Assembly (NCBI RefSeq): GCF_017948455.1
Contig: NZ_JAFFSU010000011.1
Span: 62,001 to 126,000 of the forward strand
From: Streptomyces sp. GESEQ-4
GTDB lineage: Bacteria > Actinomycetota > Actinomycetes > Streptomycetales > Streptomycetaceae
Reading direction: 5' to 3'
DNA: 64,000 nucleotides
A program made the translations under genes and the position numbers. The first letter of the stretch is position 1, and the number at the start of each line of letters is the position of its first letter. This document shows, piece by piece, positions 1-8,079 of the stretch. The notes under the pieces were generated by a model that saw nothing but the letters and a program-made list of their open reading frames with translations, was not told where the DNA came from and ran no database searches.

Positions 1-14
1 CCATCCCGCCGCGC

Positions 15-1202
15 TCAGCCGTCCAGTTCCCCGATGGTCGCGTTGGACGGCCCCCGCGTCGTCTGGAGGTCGCGGGAGACGGCCTCCGCGGCGCCGAGGA
101 CTCGTACCGCGTTCTGCCAGGTCAGCTTGGCGAGGTCGGGGCGGGACCAGCCGCGGTCGAGGAGTTCCGCGATGAGGTTGGGGTAGCCGGAGACGTCGTT
201 CAGGCCGTCGGGGGTGAAGGCTGTGCCGTCGTAGTCGCCGCCGATGCCGAGGTGGTCGATGCCGGCGACCTCGCGCATGTGGTCGAGGTGGTCGGCGACC
301 GTGGACGCGGTGGCGACCGGGCGCGGGTGCCGCTCCTCGAAGGCGCGGTGGACCTTCATCGCCTCGGGTGTGGTGTCGAGGTGGTGGAAGCCGTGCGCGC
401 GCATGTTCTCGTCGGCGGCGGCCGTCCAGTCCACGGCCGCCTGGAGCACGAACTTCGGCACGAAGGTCACCATCGCCATGCCGCCGTTGCCCGACAGGCG
501 TTCCAGGACGTCGTCCGGGATGTTGCGCGGGTGGTCGCAGACGGCCCGCGCGGACGAGTGGGAGAAGATGACCGGCGCCAGGGTCGCGTCCATCGCGTCC
601 CGCATGGTCGTCGCCGCCACGTGCGAGAGGTCGACGAGCATGCCCTCGCGGTTCATCTCCCGCACCACCGCACGACCGAAGGCGGACAGCCCGCCGACGC
701 CGGGCTCGTCCGTCGCCGAGTCCGCCCAGTCCACGTTGTCGTTGTGGGTGAGGGTCATGTAGCGCACGCCGAGCGCGGACAACGCCCGTAGCGTGGCAAG
801 GGAGTTGGCGATGGAGTGGCCACCTTCGGCGCCCATCAGAGATGCGATACGGCCCTCCGCGCGCGCCGCCTCCATGTCGGCGGCCGTCGTCGCGGGCCTC
901 AGGTCCTTCGGGTAACGGGCCAGCAACTGCCGTACGCAGTCGATCTGTTCCAGCGTCGCCGCGACCGGTTCGGGCTGGTCCGCGCGGACGTACACCGACC
1001 AGTACTGCGCACCGACGCCGCCCTCCCGCAGGCGCGGGATGTCGGTGTGCAGATGGGCGCTCTGGGACGTGGCGATGTCGCGGGCGTCGAGGTCGTAGCG
1101 GACCTGTTCGCGCAGTGCCCAGGGCAGGTCGTTGTGCCCGTCGACGACGGGGAACTCGCGCAGGAGTTCCCGGGCTGCGTCCAGAGAGCTCACGGCCGTC
1201 AC
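15..1202 (-). CDS. Membrane dipeptidase (peptidase M19, renal dipeptidase family)
   Basis: A 395-residue zinc-dependent dipeptidase of the M19 family, which hydrolyses dipeptides and in some members other amide bonds. Near the N-terminus the motif DGHNDLPW (His23, Asp25) is the expected metal-ligand segment. GAEGGHSI around residue 125 and FSHSSAR around residue 215 match the family's remaining metal and active-site segments, followed by IGGDYDG. Its length is normal for the family. I see no signal peptide, so it is probably cytoplasmic. Its start overlaps the end of purE by four bases, so it is probably the last gene of a purK-purE-dipeptidase operon. The physiological substrate cannot be told from sequence. 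Confidence 0.9.
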   Translation of the reverse strand: MTAVSSLDAARELLREFPVVDGHNDLPWALREQVRYDLDARDIATSQSAHLHTDIPRLREGGVGAQYWSVYVRADQPEPVAATLEQIDCVRQLLARYPKDLRPATTAADMEAARAEGRIASLMGAEGGHSIANSLATLRALSALGVRYMTLTHNDNVDWADSATDEPGVGGLSAFGRAVVREMNREGMLVDLSHVAATTMRDAMDATLAPVIFSHSSARAVCDHPRNIPDDVLERLSGNGGMAMVTFVPKFVLQAAVDWTAAADENMRAHGFHHLDTTPEAMKVHRAFEERHPRPVATASTVADHLDHMREVAGIDHLGIGGDYDGTAFTPDGLNDVSGYPNLIAELLDRGWSRPDLAKLTWQNAVRVLGAAEAVSRDLQTTRGPSNATIGELDG

Positions 1203-1720
1203 TTCCCGAAACCGAAGCCGTTCGTGCCCTCGACCTTGCCGCGCAGGCGCCTGCCCTTCTCGGCGGCCTGGTCGTTCAGCTCCTGCTGGAACTCCCGCAT
1301 CTTGCCGAGGAGTTCCTGGTCGTGGGCGGCGAGGATACGGGCCGCGAGGAGACCGGCGTTGCGCGCACCGGCGACGGAGACCGTCGCGACGGGGACACCG
1401 GCCGGCATCTGCACGATGGACAGCAGCGAGTCCATGCCGTCCAGGTACTTCAGCGGCACGGGGACGCCGACGACCGGGAGGGGGGTGACGGAGGCGAGCA
1501 TGCCGGGGAGGTGGGCGGCGCCGCCCGCCCCGGCGATGATCACCTTCAGCCCGCGCTCGGCGGCCTGCTCCCCGTACGCGACCATCTCGCGCGGCATGCG
1601 GTGCGCGGAGACGACGTCGACCTCGTACTCGATCTCGAACTCGTCGAGGGCCTGCGCGGCGGCCTCCATGACGGGCCAGTCAGAGTCCGACCCCATGACG
1701 ATGCCAACTACAGGGCTCAT
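1199..1720 (-). CDS. purE: N5-carboxyaminoimidazole ribonucleotide mutase PurE
   Basis: The 173-residue class I PurE converts N5-CAIR to CAIR in de novo purine synthesis, directly after PurK. The N-terminus has the diagnostic VGIVMGSDSDW, followed by SAHRMP (His40, the catalytic region) and AGAGGAAHLPGM, which bind the ribonucleotide phosphate. The same frame stays open well upstream, but the true start is the ATG at 1718-1720. It overlaps the purK stop as ATGA and places the conserved GSDSD motif at the normal distance from the start. It is translationally coupled to purK. Confidence 0.97.
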   Translation of the reverse strand: MSPVVGIVMGSDSDWPVMEAAAQALDEFEIEYEVDVVSAHRMPREMVAYGEQAAERGLKVIIAGAGGAAHLPGMLASVTPLPVVGVPVPLKYLDGMDSLLSIVQMPAGVPVATVSVAGARNAGLLAARILAAHDQELLGKMREFQQELNDQAAEKGRRLRGKVEGTNGFGFGK

Positions 1721-2856
1721 TCTGTGATCGTGCCTCTCAGATAACCGGCAGCGTGACGGGCGCGCTCCAGCACGTCGTCCAGGTCGTCGCCGTAAGTGTT
1801 GACGTGGCCCACCTTGCGGCCGGGCTTCACGTCCTTGCCGTACATATGGATCTTGAGCTGGGGGTCGCGGGCCATGCAGTGCAGGTACGCGGGGTACATG
1901 TCGGGGTAGTCGCCGCCGAGGACGTTGACCATGACCGTCCACTTGGCGCGCGGACGCGGGTCGCCGAGCGGGAGGTCGAGAACGGCCCGTACGTGATTGG
2001 CGAACTGCGAGGTGATCGCGCCGTCCTGGGTCCAGTGACCGGAGTTGTGCGGGCGCATCGCCAGTTCGTTGACGAGTATGCGGCCGTCGCGGGTCTGGAA
2101 CAGCTCGACGGCGAGGTGACCGACGACGTCCAGTTCCTTGGCGATGCTCAGGGCCATCTCCTCGGCGCGCAGGGCCAGCGCCGGGTCGAGGTCGGGGGCG
2201 GGCGCGATGACCGTGTCGCAGACGCCGTCGACCTGCCGGGACTCCACGACGGGGTACGCGACGGCCTGGCCGTGCGGCGACCGTACGACGTTGGCGGCGA
2301 GCTCTCGTACGAAGTCGACCTTCTCCTCGGCGAGCACGGGAACGCCGGCGCGGAAGGGTTCCGCGGCCTCCTCGACGGTCCGTACGACCCACACGCCCTT
2401 GCCGTCGTAGCCACCGCGGACGGTCTTGAGGACGACGGGAAAGCCCTCCCCCTCCGCCGCGAACGCGGCCACGTCCCGCGGATCGCCGACGATGCGGTGC
2501 CGCGGACAGGGCACGCCGATCGCGTCGAGCTTCGCCCGCATCACGCCCTTGTCCTGGGCGTGCTGGAGCGCGTCGGGGCCGGGGCGGACGGGGATGCCGC
2601 CCGCCTCGAGAGCCCGCAGATGCTCCGTCGGGACGTGCTCGTGATCGAAGGTGATCACGTCACAGCCGCGTGCGAAGGCGCGCAGCGTGTCCAGGTCGCG
2701 ATAGTCGCCGATGACGACATCGCCGACGACCTGCGCCGCGGAATCCTGGGGGGTGTCACTGAGGAGCTTGAACCTGATGCCGAGCGGGATGCCTGCCTCG
2801 TGCGTCATACGAGCGAGCTGGCCCCCGCCGACCATGCCGACTACCGGGAATGTCAC
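1717..2856 (-). CDS. purK: N5-carboxyaminoimidazole ribonucleotide synthase PurK
   Basis: A 379-residue ATP-grasp enzyme that makes N5-CAIR from AIR, bicarbonate and ATP. It begins with the PurK-typical VGMVGGGQLARM. The ATP-grasp core is visible as FPVVLKTVRGGYDGKGVWV, EEKVDFVRELA and ELAMRPHNSGHWTQDGA near residue 265, the last being the conserved active-site segment. The length is right for PurK. It heads the purK-purE-dipeptidase operon and diverges from the GtrA gene across a gap of about 160 bases that must hold both promoters. Confidence 0.97.
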   Translation of the reverse strand: MTFPVVGMVGGGQLARMTHEAGIPLGIRFKLLSDTPQDSAAQVVGDVVIGDYRDLDTLRAFARGCDVITFDHEHVPTEHLRALEAGGIPVRPGPDALQHAQDKGVMRAKLDAIGVPCPRHRIVGDPRDVAAFAAEGEGFPVVLKTVRGGYDGKGVWVVRTVEEAAEPFRAGVPVLAEEKVDFVRELAANVVRSPHGQAVAYPVVESRQVDGVCDTVIAPAPDLDPALALRAEEMALSIAKELDVVGHLAVELFQTRDGRILVNELAMRPHNSGHWTQDGAITSQFANHVRAVLDLPLGDPRPRAKWTVMVNVLGGDYPDMYPAYLHCMARDPQLKIHMYGKDVKPGRKVGHVNTYGDDLDDVLERARHAAGYLRGTITE

Positions 2857-3019
2857 GACCCCAGGGTATCGGTCACGCCACCGCGGCCGGATTCCGCGCC
2901 TTCCCCGAGGGTTTCCGCTGCCTTTCCCCTGCGTGTATGCGGCCGCACAAGCGTTTGGGCAGTCGGCTGGTTAGCATGGCTGAGTTGAAGTAATCCGACC
3001 GATGGGGGCCTGCACGACC

Positions 3020-3583
3020 ATGGGACATGGTTCCTCGGGGCTTCATTCGGCCCCCCAAGCGCTACGGCAGCGCATCGACCTGCTGGTACGTGAGATCGCC
3101 AAGTTCGGTGCGGTGGGTGGCGCGGGGCTCCTGGTCAACCTGCTCGTGTTCAACCTGGTACGGCATGTCACCGACCTCCAGGTGGTGCGAGCGAGCGTCA
3201 TCGCGACGATGGTGGCCATCGTCTTCAACTACGTCGGGTTCCGCTACTTCACGTACCGCGACCGCGACAAGAGCCGCCGCACGAAGGAACTGACCCTGTT
3301 CCTGCTGTTCAGCGCGGTCGGCCTGGTCATCGAGAACGGCGTCCTCTACGCCGCGACCTACGGCTTCGACTGGGACAGCCCCCTCCAGTCCAACATCTTC
3401 AAGTTCCTCGGCATCGGCATAGCCACGCTCTTCCGCTTCTGGTCCTACCGCACGTGGGTCTTCAAGACCCTCCCGGCAAGGGAGGCGGTCTCGGATGCAG
3501 AATCCTTCCTGACGGAACAACGCAAGGGCTCGACGCCCGAGGAACACCCCGCCCCGGCAGGAGCAGGCCGCCGCGCTACCTAG
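3020..3583 (+). CDS. GtrA family membrane protein
   Basis: A GtrA/DPMS-type membrane protein of 187 residues with four predicted membrane spans (FGAVGGAGLLVNLLVFNLV; a second at about residues 50-70 ending FNYVGFRYFTYRD; LFLLFSAVGLVIENGVLY; and a last one before FWSYRTWVF). GtrA proteins are thought to help move lipid-linked sugars in cell-surface polysaccharide assembly; the substrate here is unknown. I chose the ATG at 3020 over one at 3002 because a GGGGG ribosome-binding stretch lies about 12 bases upstream. The last 30 residues are polar and cytoplasmic. Confidence 0.85.
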   Translation: MGHGSSGLHSAPQALRQRIDLLVREIAKFGAVGGAGLLVNLLVFNLVRHVTDLQVVRASVIATMVAIVFNYVGFRYFTYRDRDKSRRTKELTLFLLFSAVGLVIENGVLYAATYGFDWDSPLQSNIFKFLGIGIATLFRFWSYRTWVFKTLPAREAVSDAESFLTEQRKGSTPEEHPAPAGAGRRAT

Positions 3584-3606
3584 GGTCCAGCCCAGCTGCG
3601 GGCATG

Positions 3607-3627
3607 CGTGCCGCCTGGGGCGGCACG
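3607..3627. terminator. Hairpin between convergent genes
   Basis: A perfect stem of nine bases (CGTGCCGCC paired with GGCGGCACG) around a three-base loop lies between the converging GtrA and histidine-kinase genes. It has no T-run. Position and symmetry suggest a bidirectional terminator, which is common in Streptomyces. Confidence 0.5.
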
Positions 3628-3713
3628 GGTGGGCGCAGGCGGCACCCCGCAAACGCCGGGCTGCGCGACCCACCCCCGCCCAGCCCCACGCCGGGCACCG
3701 CACCCACCCCCGC

Positions 3714-4985
3714 CTACCGAACCGTCGGCTCCGATTCCCCAGCTGGCGTCTTCGTAGCCGTACGAGACAGAAACAACCCGAACACCGGCGGCGCAGCCTG
3801 CAGCATCTCCAGCCGCCCCCCATCCGCCTCCGCCAGATCCCGCGCGACGGCCAGCCCGATCCCGGTCGAGTTCCGCCCACTGATCGCCCGCTCGAAGATC
3901 CGCGCCCCAAGATCGGCAGGTACCCCGGGCCCCTCGTCCGTCACCTCGACGACCGCCTGATTCCCGGTGACCCGCGTGCGCAGCGCGACCGTACCGCCAC
4001 CGTGCATCAGCGAGTTCTCGATCAACGCGGCCAGCACCTGCGCCACCGCCCCCGGCGTACCCACCGCATGCAGATGCCGCTTGCCCGAGCTGACGATCGC
4101 CCGCCCCGCACTCCGGTACGCGGGCCGCCACTCCGCGAGCTGCTGCTGAATGACCTCGTCGAGATCGAAGGTGACGGCGGAGCCGGTACGCGGGTCACGG
4201 GAGTTCGTCAGCAGCCGCTCGACGACATCCGTAAGCCGCTCCACCTGCGCGATCGCGATCGTCGCCTCCTCCTTCACCGTGTCCGGGTCGTCGGTGAGGG
4301 TGATCTCCTCGAGCCGCATGGACAGCGCGGTGAGCGGCGTACGGAGCTGGTGGGAGGCGTCGGCGGCCAGTCGCCGTTCCGCGGTCAGCATGCGGGCGAT
4401 CCGTTCGGCGGAACTGTCCAGCACGTCGGCGACCCGGTCCAGCTCGGGGACGCCGTACCGCTTGTGCCGGGGCCGCGGATCCCCGGATCCGAGCCGTTCG
4501 GCGGTCTCGGCGAGGTCGGTCAGCGGTGAGGCGAGCCGATTGGCCTGCCGTACGGCGAGCAGCACCGCGGCGATCACCGCCAGCAACGCCACGGCCGCGA
4601 TGATCAGGAGGGTCCGCCAGACCTCACGGGTCACCACGGAACGGGGTTCCTGGACGACGACCGTCTCCCCCTGCTCGCCCTTGCGCGTGGCGCTGATGGT
4701 GTCGCCGGTCGGCTTGCTGCCGATCTCGATGGGCTTCTCACCCGGGATCCGGACCTGCGCGTAGCGCTCCGCCGGCACCTGTTCGCGCAGCACGTCAGCC
4801 GTGACGGCCCCTGTGGCCATCAGCCTGCTGTCCACGATGCTGGCCAGCCGGATCGCCTCGGAGTCCACCCGCTCCTGCGCGGTGCTGCTGATCGTCCGGG
4901 TCTCGACGATCACGAGGGAGAGCCCGAAGACGGCGATCACGACGAGCACCACGGCGAGCGTGGACTGGATCAGTCGACGGCGCAT
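3714..4985 (-). CDS. Two-component sensor histidine kinase
   Basis: A 423-residue transmembrane sensor kinase. Membrane spans lie at about residues 6-27 and 123-145, enclosing an extracellular sensor of about 95 residues. A HAMP linker follows, then the HisKA segment with the phospho-acceptor motif ASHQLRTPL (His212). The HATPase domain has N-box ENSLMHGGG and glycine boxes DEGPGVP and STGIGLAVA. It lies 45 bases downstream of a response-regulator gene on the same strand, so the two are a cognate pair in one transcript. The signal sensed cannot be deduced. Confidence 0.93.
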   Translation of the reverse strand: MRRRLIQSTLAVVLVVIAVFGLSLVIVETRTISSTAQERVDSEAIRLASIVDSRLMATGAVTADVLREQVPAERYAQVRIPGEKPIEIGSKPTGDTISATRKGEQGETVVVQEPRSVVTREVWRTLLIIAAVALLAVIAAVLLAVRQANRLASPLTDLAETAERLGSGDPRPRHKRYGVPELDRVADVLDSSAERIARMLTAERRLAADASHQLRTPLTALSMRLEEITLTDDPDTVKEEATIAIAQVERLTDVVERLLTNSRDPRTGSAVTFDLDEVIQQQLAEWRPAYRSAGRAIVSSGKRHLHAVGTPGAVAQVLAALIENSLMHGGGTVALRTRVTGNQAVVEVTDEGPGVPADLGARIFERAISGRNSTGIGLAVARDLAEADGGRLEMLQAAPPVFGLFLSRTATKTPAGESEPTVR

Positions 4986-5030
4986 GGACCCGTACGACCC
5001 GTACTAGTCATTGCTCAGCACCGCTCGGAC

Positions 5031-5708
5031 TCAGCTCTTCTCGAAGCGGAAACCCACACCGCGCACGGTGGCGATGTACCGCGGGTTCGCCGCGTCGTCG
5101 CCGAGCTTCTTGCGCAGCCAGGAGATGTGCATGTCGAGGGTCTTGGTCGACGACCACCAGGTGGTGTCCCACACCTCGCGCATCAGCTGGTCGCGGGTGA
5201 CGACCCGCCCGGCGTCGCGCACCAGCACTCGCAGCAGGTCGAACTCCTTGGCGGTGAGCTGGAGTTCCTCCTCCCCCATCCACGCGCGGTGCGACTCGAC
5301 GTCGATGCGCACGCCGTGCGTGGCGGGCGGCTGCTGCGGCTCGGCGGCGCCGCGCCGCAGCAGGGCCCGGACCCGGGCGAGCAGTTCGGCGAGCCGGAAC
5401 GGCTTGGTGACGTAGTCGTCGGCGCCCGCGTCGAGACCGACGACGGTGTCGACCTCGTCGGCGCGCGCGGTCAGGATGAGGATCGGGACGGTGTGGCCTT
5501 CGGCGCGCAGCCGACGGGCCACCTCCAGGCCGTCCATGCCGGGCAGGCCCAGGTCCAGGACGCACAGATCGATGCCGCCCTGGATGCCGGCGTCGAGCGC
5601 GGTGGGGCCGTCCTCGCGCACCTCGACCTCGTAGCCTTCCCGGCGCAGGGCGCGGGCCAGCGGCTCCGAGATGGACGCGTCGTCCTCGGCGAGCAGTACA
5701 CGGGTCAT
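5031..5708 (-). CDS. OmpR/PhoB-family response regulator
   Basis: A 225-residue response regulator. The receiver domain (residues 1-115) has the acidic pair EDD at 8-10, phospho-acceptor Asp52 in LDLGLPGMDG, and the Lys of VTKPFRLAEL. A C-terminal winged-helix DNA-binding domain includes LTAKEFDLLRVLV and ends GVGFRFEKS. The frame is open up to 5735, but the ATG at 5706-5708 gives the standard receiver N-terminus MTRVLLAEDD. It is the partner of the kinase immediately downstream. Confidence 0.94.
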   Translation of the reverse strand: MTRVLLAEDDASISEPLARALRREGYEVEVREDGPTALDAGIQGGIDLCVLDLGLPGMDGLEVARRLRAEGHTVPILILTARADEVDTVVGLDAGADDYVTKPFRLAELLARVRALLRRGAAEPQQPPATHGVRIDVESHRAWMGEEELQLTAKEFDLLRVLVRDAGRVVTRDQLMREVWDTTWWSSTKTLDMHISWLRKKLGDDAANPRYIATVRGVGFRFEKS

Positions 5709-6042
5709 GAGCTGATGGTAGTCCGCGGATGACAAGAGCCGGGGTGTGATCGGCAGGCCGGATTCTTACCGTTCCTTGGAGCGATCCTTACCTTGTCCCG
5801 GCATCGGTACGAACCAATGGCCGTAGGGTGCGATTCTGAGAATGACCTTCGAAAATGCGCTTGCGGTTCCATCGACACCTGTGATTGACGTCTCAAGTCC
5901 TTCCATTTCCGTCGGTGTCCTGCCTTATGGTGAATGAGCGCCTGTAGCACCACGGGGACCTTTGGCAAGCATGTGACGCTGAAGGTCTTTTTTGTGTGTG
6001 CCCCACCCACTCCAGGCGCGTCCCGACCAGCAAGGATCGACC
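5709..6042. other. Divergent intergenic region, no gene seen
   Basis: These 334 bases separate the response-regulator gene (minus) from the peptide transporter (plus) and should carry promoters for both. They are noticeably more A/T-rich than the flanking genes. I found no convincing -35/-10 pair, riboswitch or conserved small ORF. Confidence 0.4.
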
Positions 6043-7581
6043 ATGGCGTCCAGCCTGACGAAGGACTCGGCCACCCCGGGCACCCCCGGTTCCGAGAAGA
6101 CCTTCTTCGGCCACCCCCGCGGACTGGCCACTCTCTTCATGACCGAGATGTGGGAGCGATTCTCCTACTACGGCATGAAGGCACTGCTCACCGTCTACCT
6201 GCTGTCCGGCGGCCCCGACGCCGGCAAGAACAGCATGGGCGGCGGCCTCGCGATGGACGTGGCCACCACGACGGTGATCGTCTCCGTCTACTCGGCGATG
6301 GTCTACCTCCTCGCCATGCCCGGCGGCTGGCTCGGCGACCGCGTCTGGGGTCCGCGCAAGACGGTGGCCATCGCGGCCGTCACCATCATGTCCGGCCACC
6401 TGGTGCTGGCGCTGCCCGGCGGCCAGGCGCCGTTCTTCGCGGGCCTCGCCCTGGTCGCGGCCGGTTCCGGGCTGCTCAAGGCCAACATCTCCACGATGGT
6501 GGGCCATCTGTACGACGGCCCCGAGGACCCGCGTCGCGACGGCGGCTTCACGATCTTCTACATGGGCATCAACGCCGGTGCCTTCTTCGCCCCGCTGGCC
6601 ATCGGCACCGTCGGCCAGGAGGTCAACTGGCACCTCGGCTTCGGCATGGCCGCGGTCGGCATGGCGATCGGTCTGGCCGCGTTCCTGCTCGGCACGCGCA
6701 ATCTGAGCCCGCAGAGCAGCGTCGTACCGAAGCCGCTGGCGGCCGAGGAGCGCGCGGCCTGGCTGCGCAAGGGCCTGATCTGGGTGATCGTCGCGGCCGT
6801 GTTCTACGGCGCGGTCGGCTTCACCGGTCACTTCACCCTGAACTGGGCGATGATCCCGCTCACGATCATCGGTCTCATCGTGCCGGCGGGCGTGCTGCTG
6901 CGTATCAAGCGGGACAAGGATCTCTCGACGAACGAGCAGTCGAAGATGACCGCCTACATCTGGTTCTTCGTCGCCGCCGCCGTGTTCTGGATGATCTACG
7001 ACCAGGGCGCGTCCACGGTCCAGGCGTTCGGTGAGGGCAAGGCGTCCGGCTCGATGCTGGGCTTCGACTTCCCGTCCTCCTGGTACCAGTCGCTGAACCC
7101 GCTGTTCATCATGGCGCTGGCCCCGGTCTTCGCCTTCGTCTGGGTGTGGCTGAACCGCCAGGGCAAGGAGCCGAGCACCATCGTGAAGTTCGCGATGGGC
7201 CTGGTCCTGGTCGGCGTCTCGTTCTTCTTCTTCCTGATCCCGCTCGGCATGGCGGCGAACGGCACCGCGGTCAGCCCGATGTGGCTGGTGGGCATCTACT
7301 TCATCCAGACCGTCGGTGAGCTGTGCCTCTCCCCGGTCGGCCTGTCGGTGACGACGAAGATGGCCCCGGCCAAGTACGCCAGCCAGATGATGGGCGTCTG
7401 GTTCCTCGCGGTCACCGCGGGCGACTCCATCACCAGCCTCCTCTCCAACCCGGCCATAGCCGGCGTCGACCTGAGCGGCAAGGGCGCCGTCTTCGGAGAG
7501 GCGGCCCTGGCGGTCCTCGCCGGATTCGCGGTGTGGATGTACCGCCGGAAGGTCAAGACCCTGATGGGCGACGTGCACTGA
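6043..7581 (+). CDS. Proton-dependent oligopeptide transporter (POT/PTR family)
   Basis: A 512-residue multi-spanning transporter of the POT/PTR2 family, which imports di- and tripeptides with protons. It carries the family signatures EMWERFSYYGMKALL near residue 38 (the conserved ExxERFxYYG motif) and FYMGINAGAFFAPL near residue 170. The C-terminal half has the typical SWYQSLNPLFI and GELCLSPVGLS segments. About 12-14 membrane spans are visible. I chose the ATG at 6043, preceded by AAGGA, over an in-frame start at 5992 that has no ribosome-binding site. It is followed by a strong hairpin terminator. Confidence 0.93.
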   Translation: MASSLTKDSATPGTPGSEKTFFGHPRGLATLFMTEMWERFSYYGMKALLTVYLLSGGPDAGKNSMGGGLAMDVATTTVIVSVYSAMVYLLAMPGGWLGDRVWGPRKTVAIAAVTIMSGHLVLALPGGQAPFFAGLALVAAGSGLLKANISTMVGHLYDGPEDPRRDGGFTIFYMGINAGAFFAPLAIGTVGQEVNWHLGFGMAAVGMAIGLAAFLLGTRNLSPQSSVVPKPLAAEERAAWLRKGLIWVIVAAVFYGAVGFTGHFTLNWAMIPLTIIGLIVPAGVLLRIKRDKDLSTNEQSKMTAYIWFFVAAAVFWMIYDQGASTVQAFGEGKASGSMLGFDFPSSWYQSLNPLFIMALAPVFAFVWVWLNRQGKEPSTIVKFAMGLVLVGVSFFFFLIPLGMAANGTAVSPMWLVGIYFIQTVGELCLSPVGLSVTTKMAPAKYASQMMGVWFLAVTAGDSITSLLSNPAIAGVDLSGKGAVFGEAALAVLAGFAVWMYRRKVKTLMGDVH

Positions 7582-7603
7582 AGTCTGCCGACGAACACAG
7601 AAG

Positions 7604-7633
7604 GGCCGCCGCACCGGGTCGGGTGCGGCGGCC
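7604..7633 (+). terminator. Strong GC hairpin after the POT transporter gene
   Basis: A perfect 12-base-pair stem (GGCCGCCGCACC / GGTGCGGCGGCC) with a 6-base loop begins 22 bases after the transporter stop codon and is followed by TT. It is a typical Streptomyces transcription terminator. Confidence 0.85.
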
Positions 7634-7649
7634 TTCGCCGTAATTCACC

Positions 7650-7915
7650 CTGCTGTGCCGGGCAATGGAAGTCGCCCGCTCCTCCTACTACGCCTGGCGT
7701 GACGGCGAAGCCGCCCGCCGGGGCCGCCAGATGGCCGCCGACGCGTGAACCGCTGGGGGTACCCCCGCTTGCGGGGGAGCATCGCCCGAGTGATGCGGGA
7801 ACGGGCCCGGCCGGCCCCGGACCTGATCGGCCGCGACTTACACGCCGATGCTCCCGGCACCAAGGTGGCCGGCGACATCACCTGCCTGCCCACCGCTGAG
7901 GGCCGACGAGTACAC
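7650..7915 (+). pseudogene. Broken IS3-family transposase (OrfB) remnant
   Basis: Two separate stretches translate to pieces of an IS3-type OrfB transposase. Bases 7656-7743 give MEVARSSYYAWRDGEAARRG before a stop. About 7783-7900, in another frame, give VMRERARPAPDLIGRD followed by ADAPGTKVAGDITCLP, which resembles the segment leading into the DDE catalytic core. The part between the pieces is missing and a short palindromic element lies there instead. The catalytic DDE residues and both IS ends are absent. It is a dead fragment marking a past insertion upstream of the accessory two-component/efflux block. Confidence 0.75.
7751..7780. repeat. Overlapping palindromes inside the IS remnant
   Basis: GGGGGTACCCCC (7755-7766) is a perfect palindrome. 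Its right arm can instead pair as CCCCCGCTTGCGGGGG (7762-7777), so two alternative hairpins share the same five C residues. The element sits exactly where the transposase frame is broken. Confidence 0.6.
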
Positions 7916-8079
7916 CTCAGCCGAATTACGCGACGAGGCAGGGGCGGCCTTACGAGGGCATGCGGGTCACCGGCTGACCGGCGAGCGTGGTGGTGGGCGG
8001 GCGGCCCGTCATCGGCGGCAGGCCTCCTCGCCGCACCCGAACCGGCTCCGGGGCAGCCGCCCGGACCGTAACGTACGGA

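Noticed and set aside
5893..7614. A 573-codon minus-strand frame opposite the POT transporter
   Set aside because: It is rich in Arg/His/Asp/Gly with no domain, and the plus strand encodes an unmistakable POT transporter.
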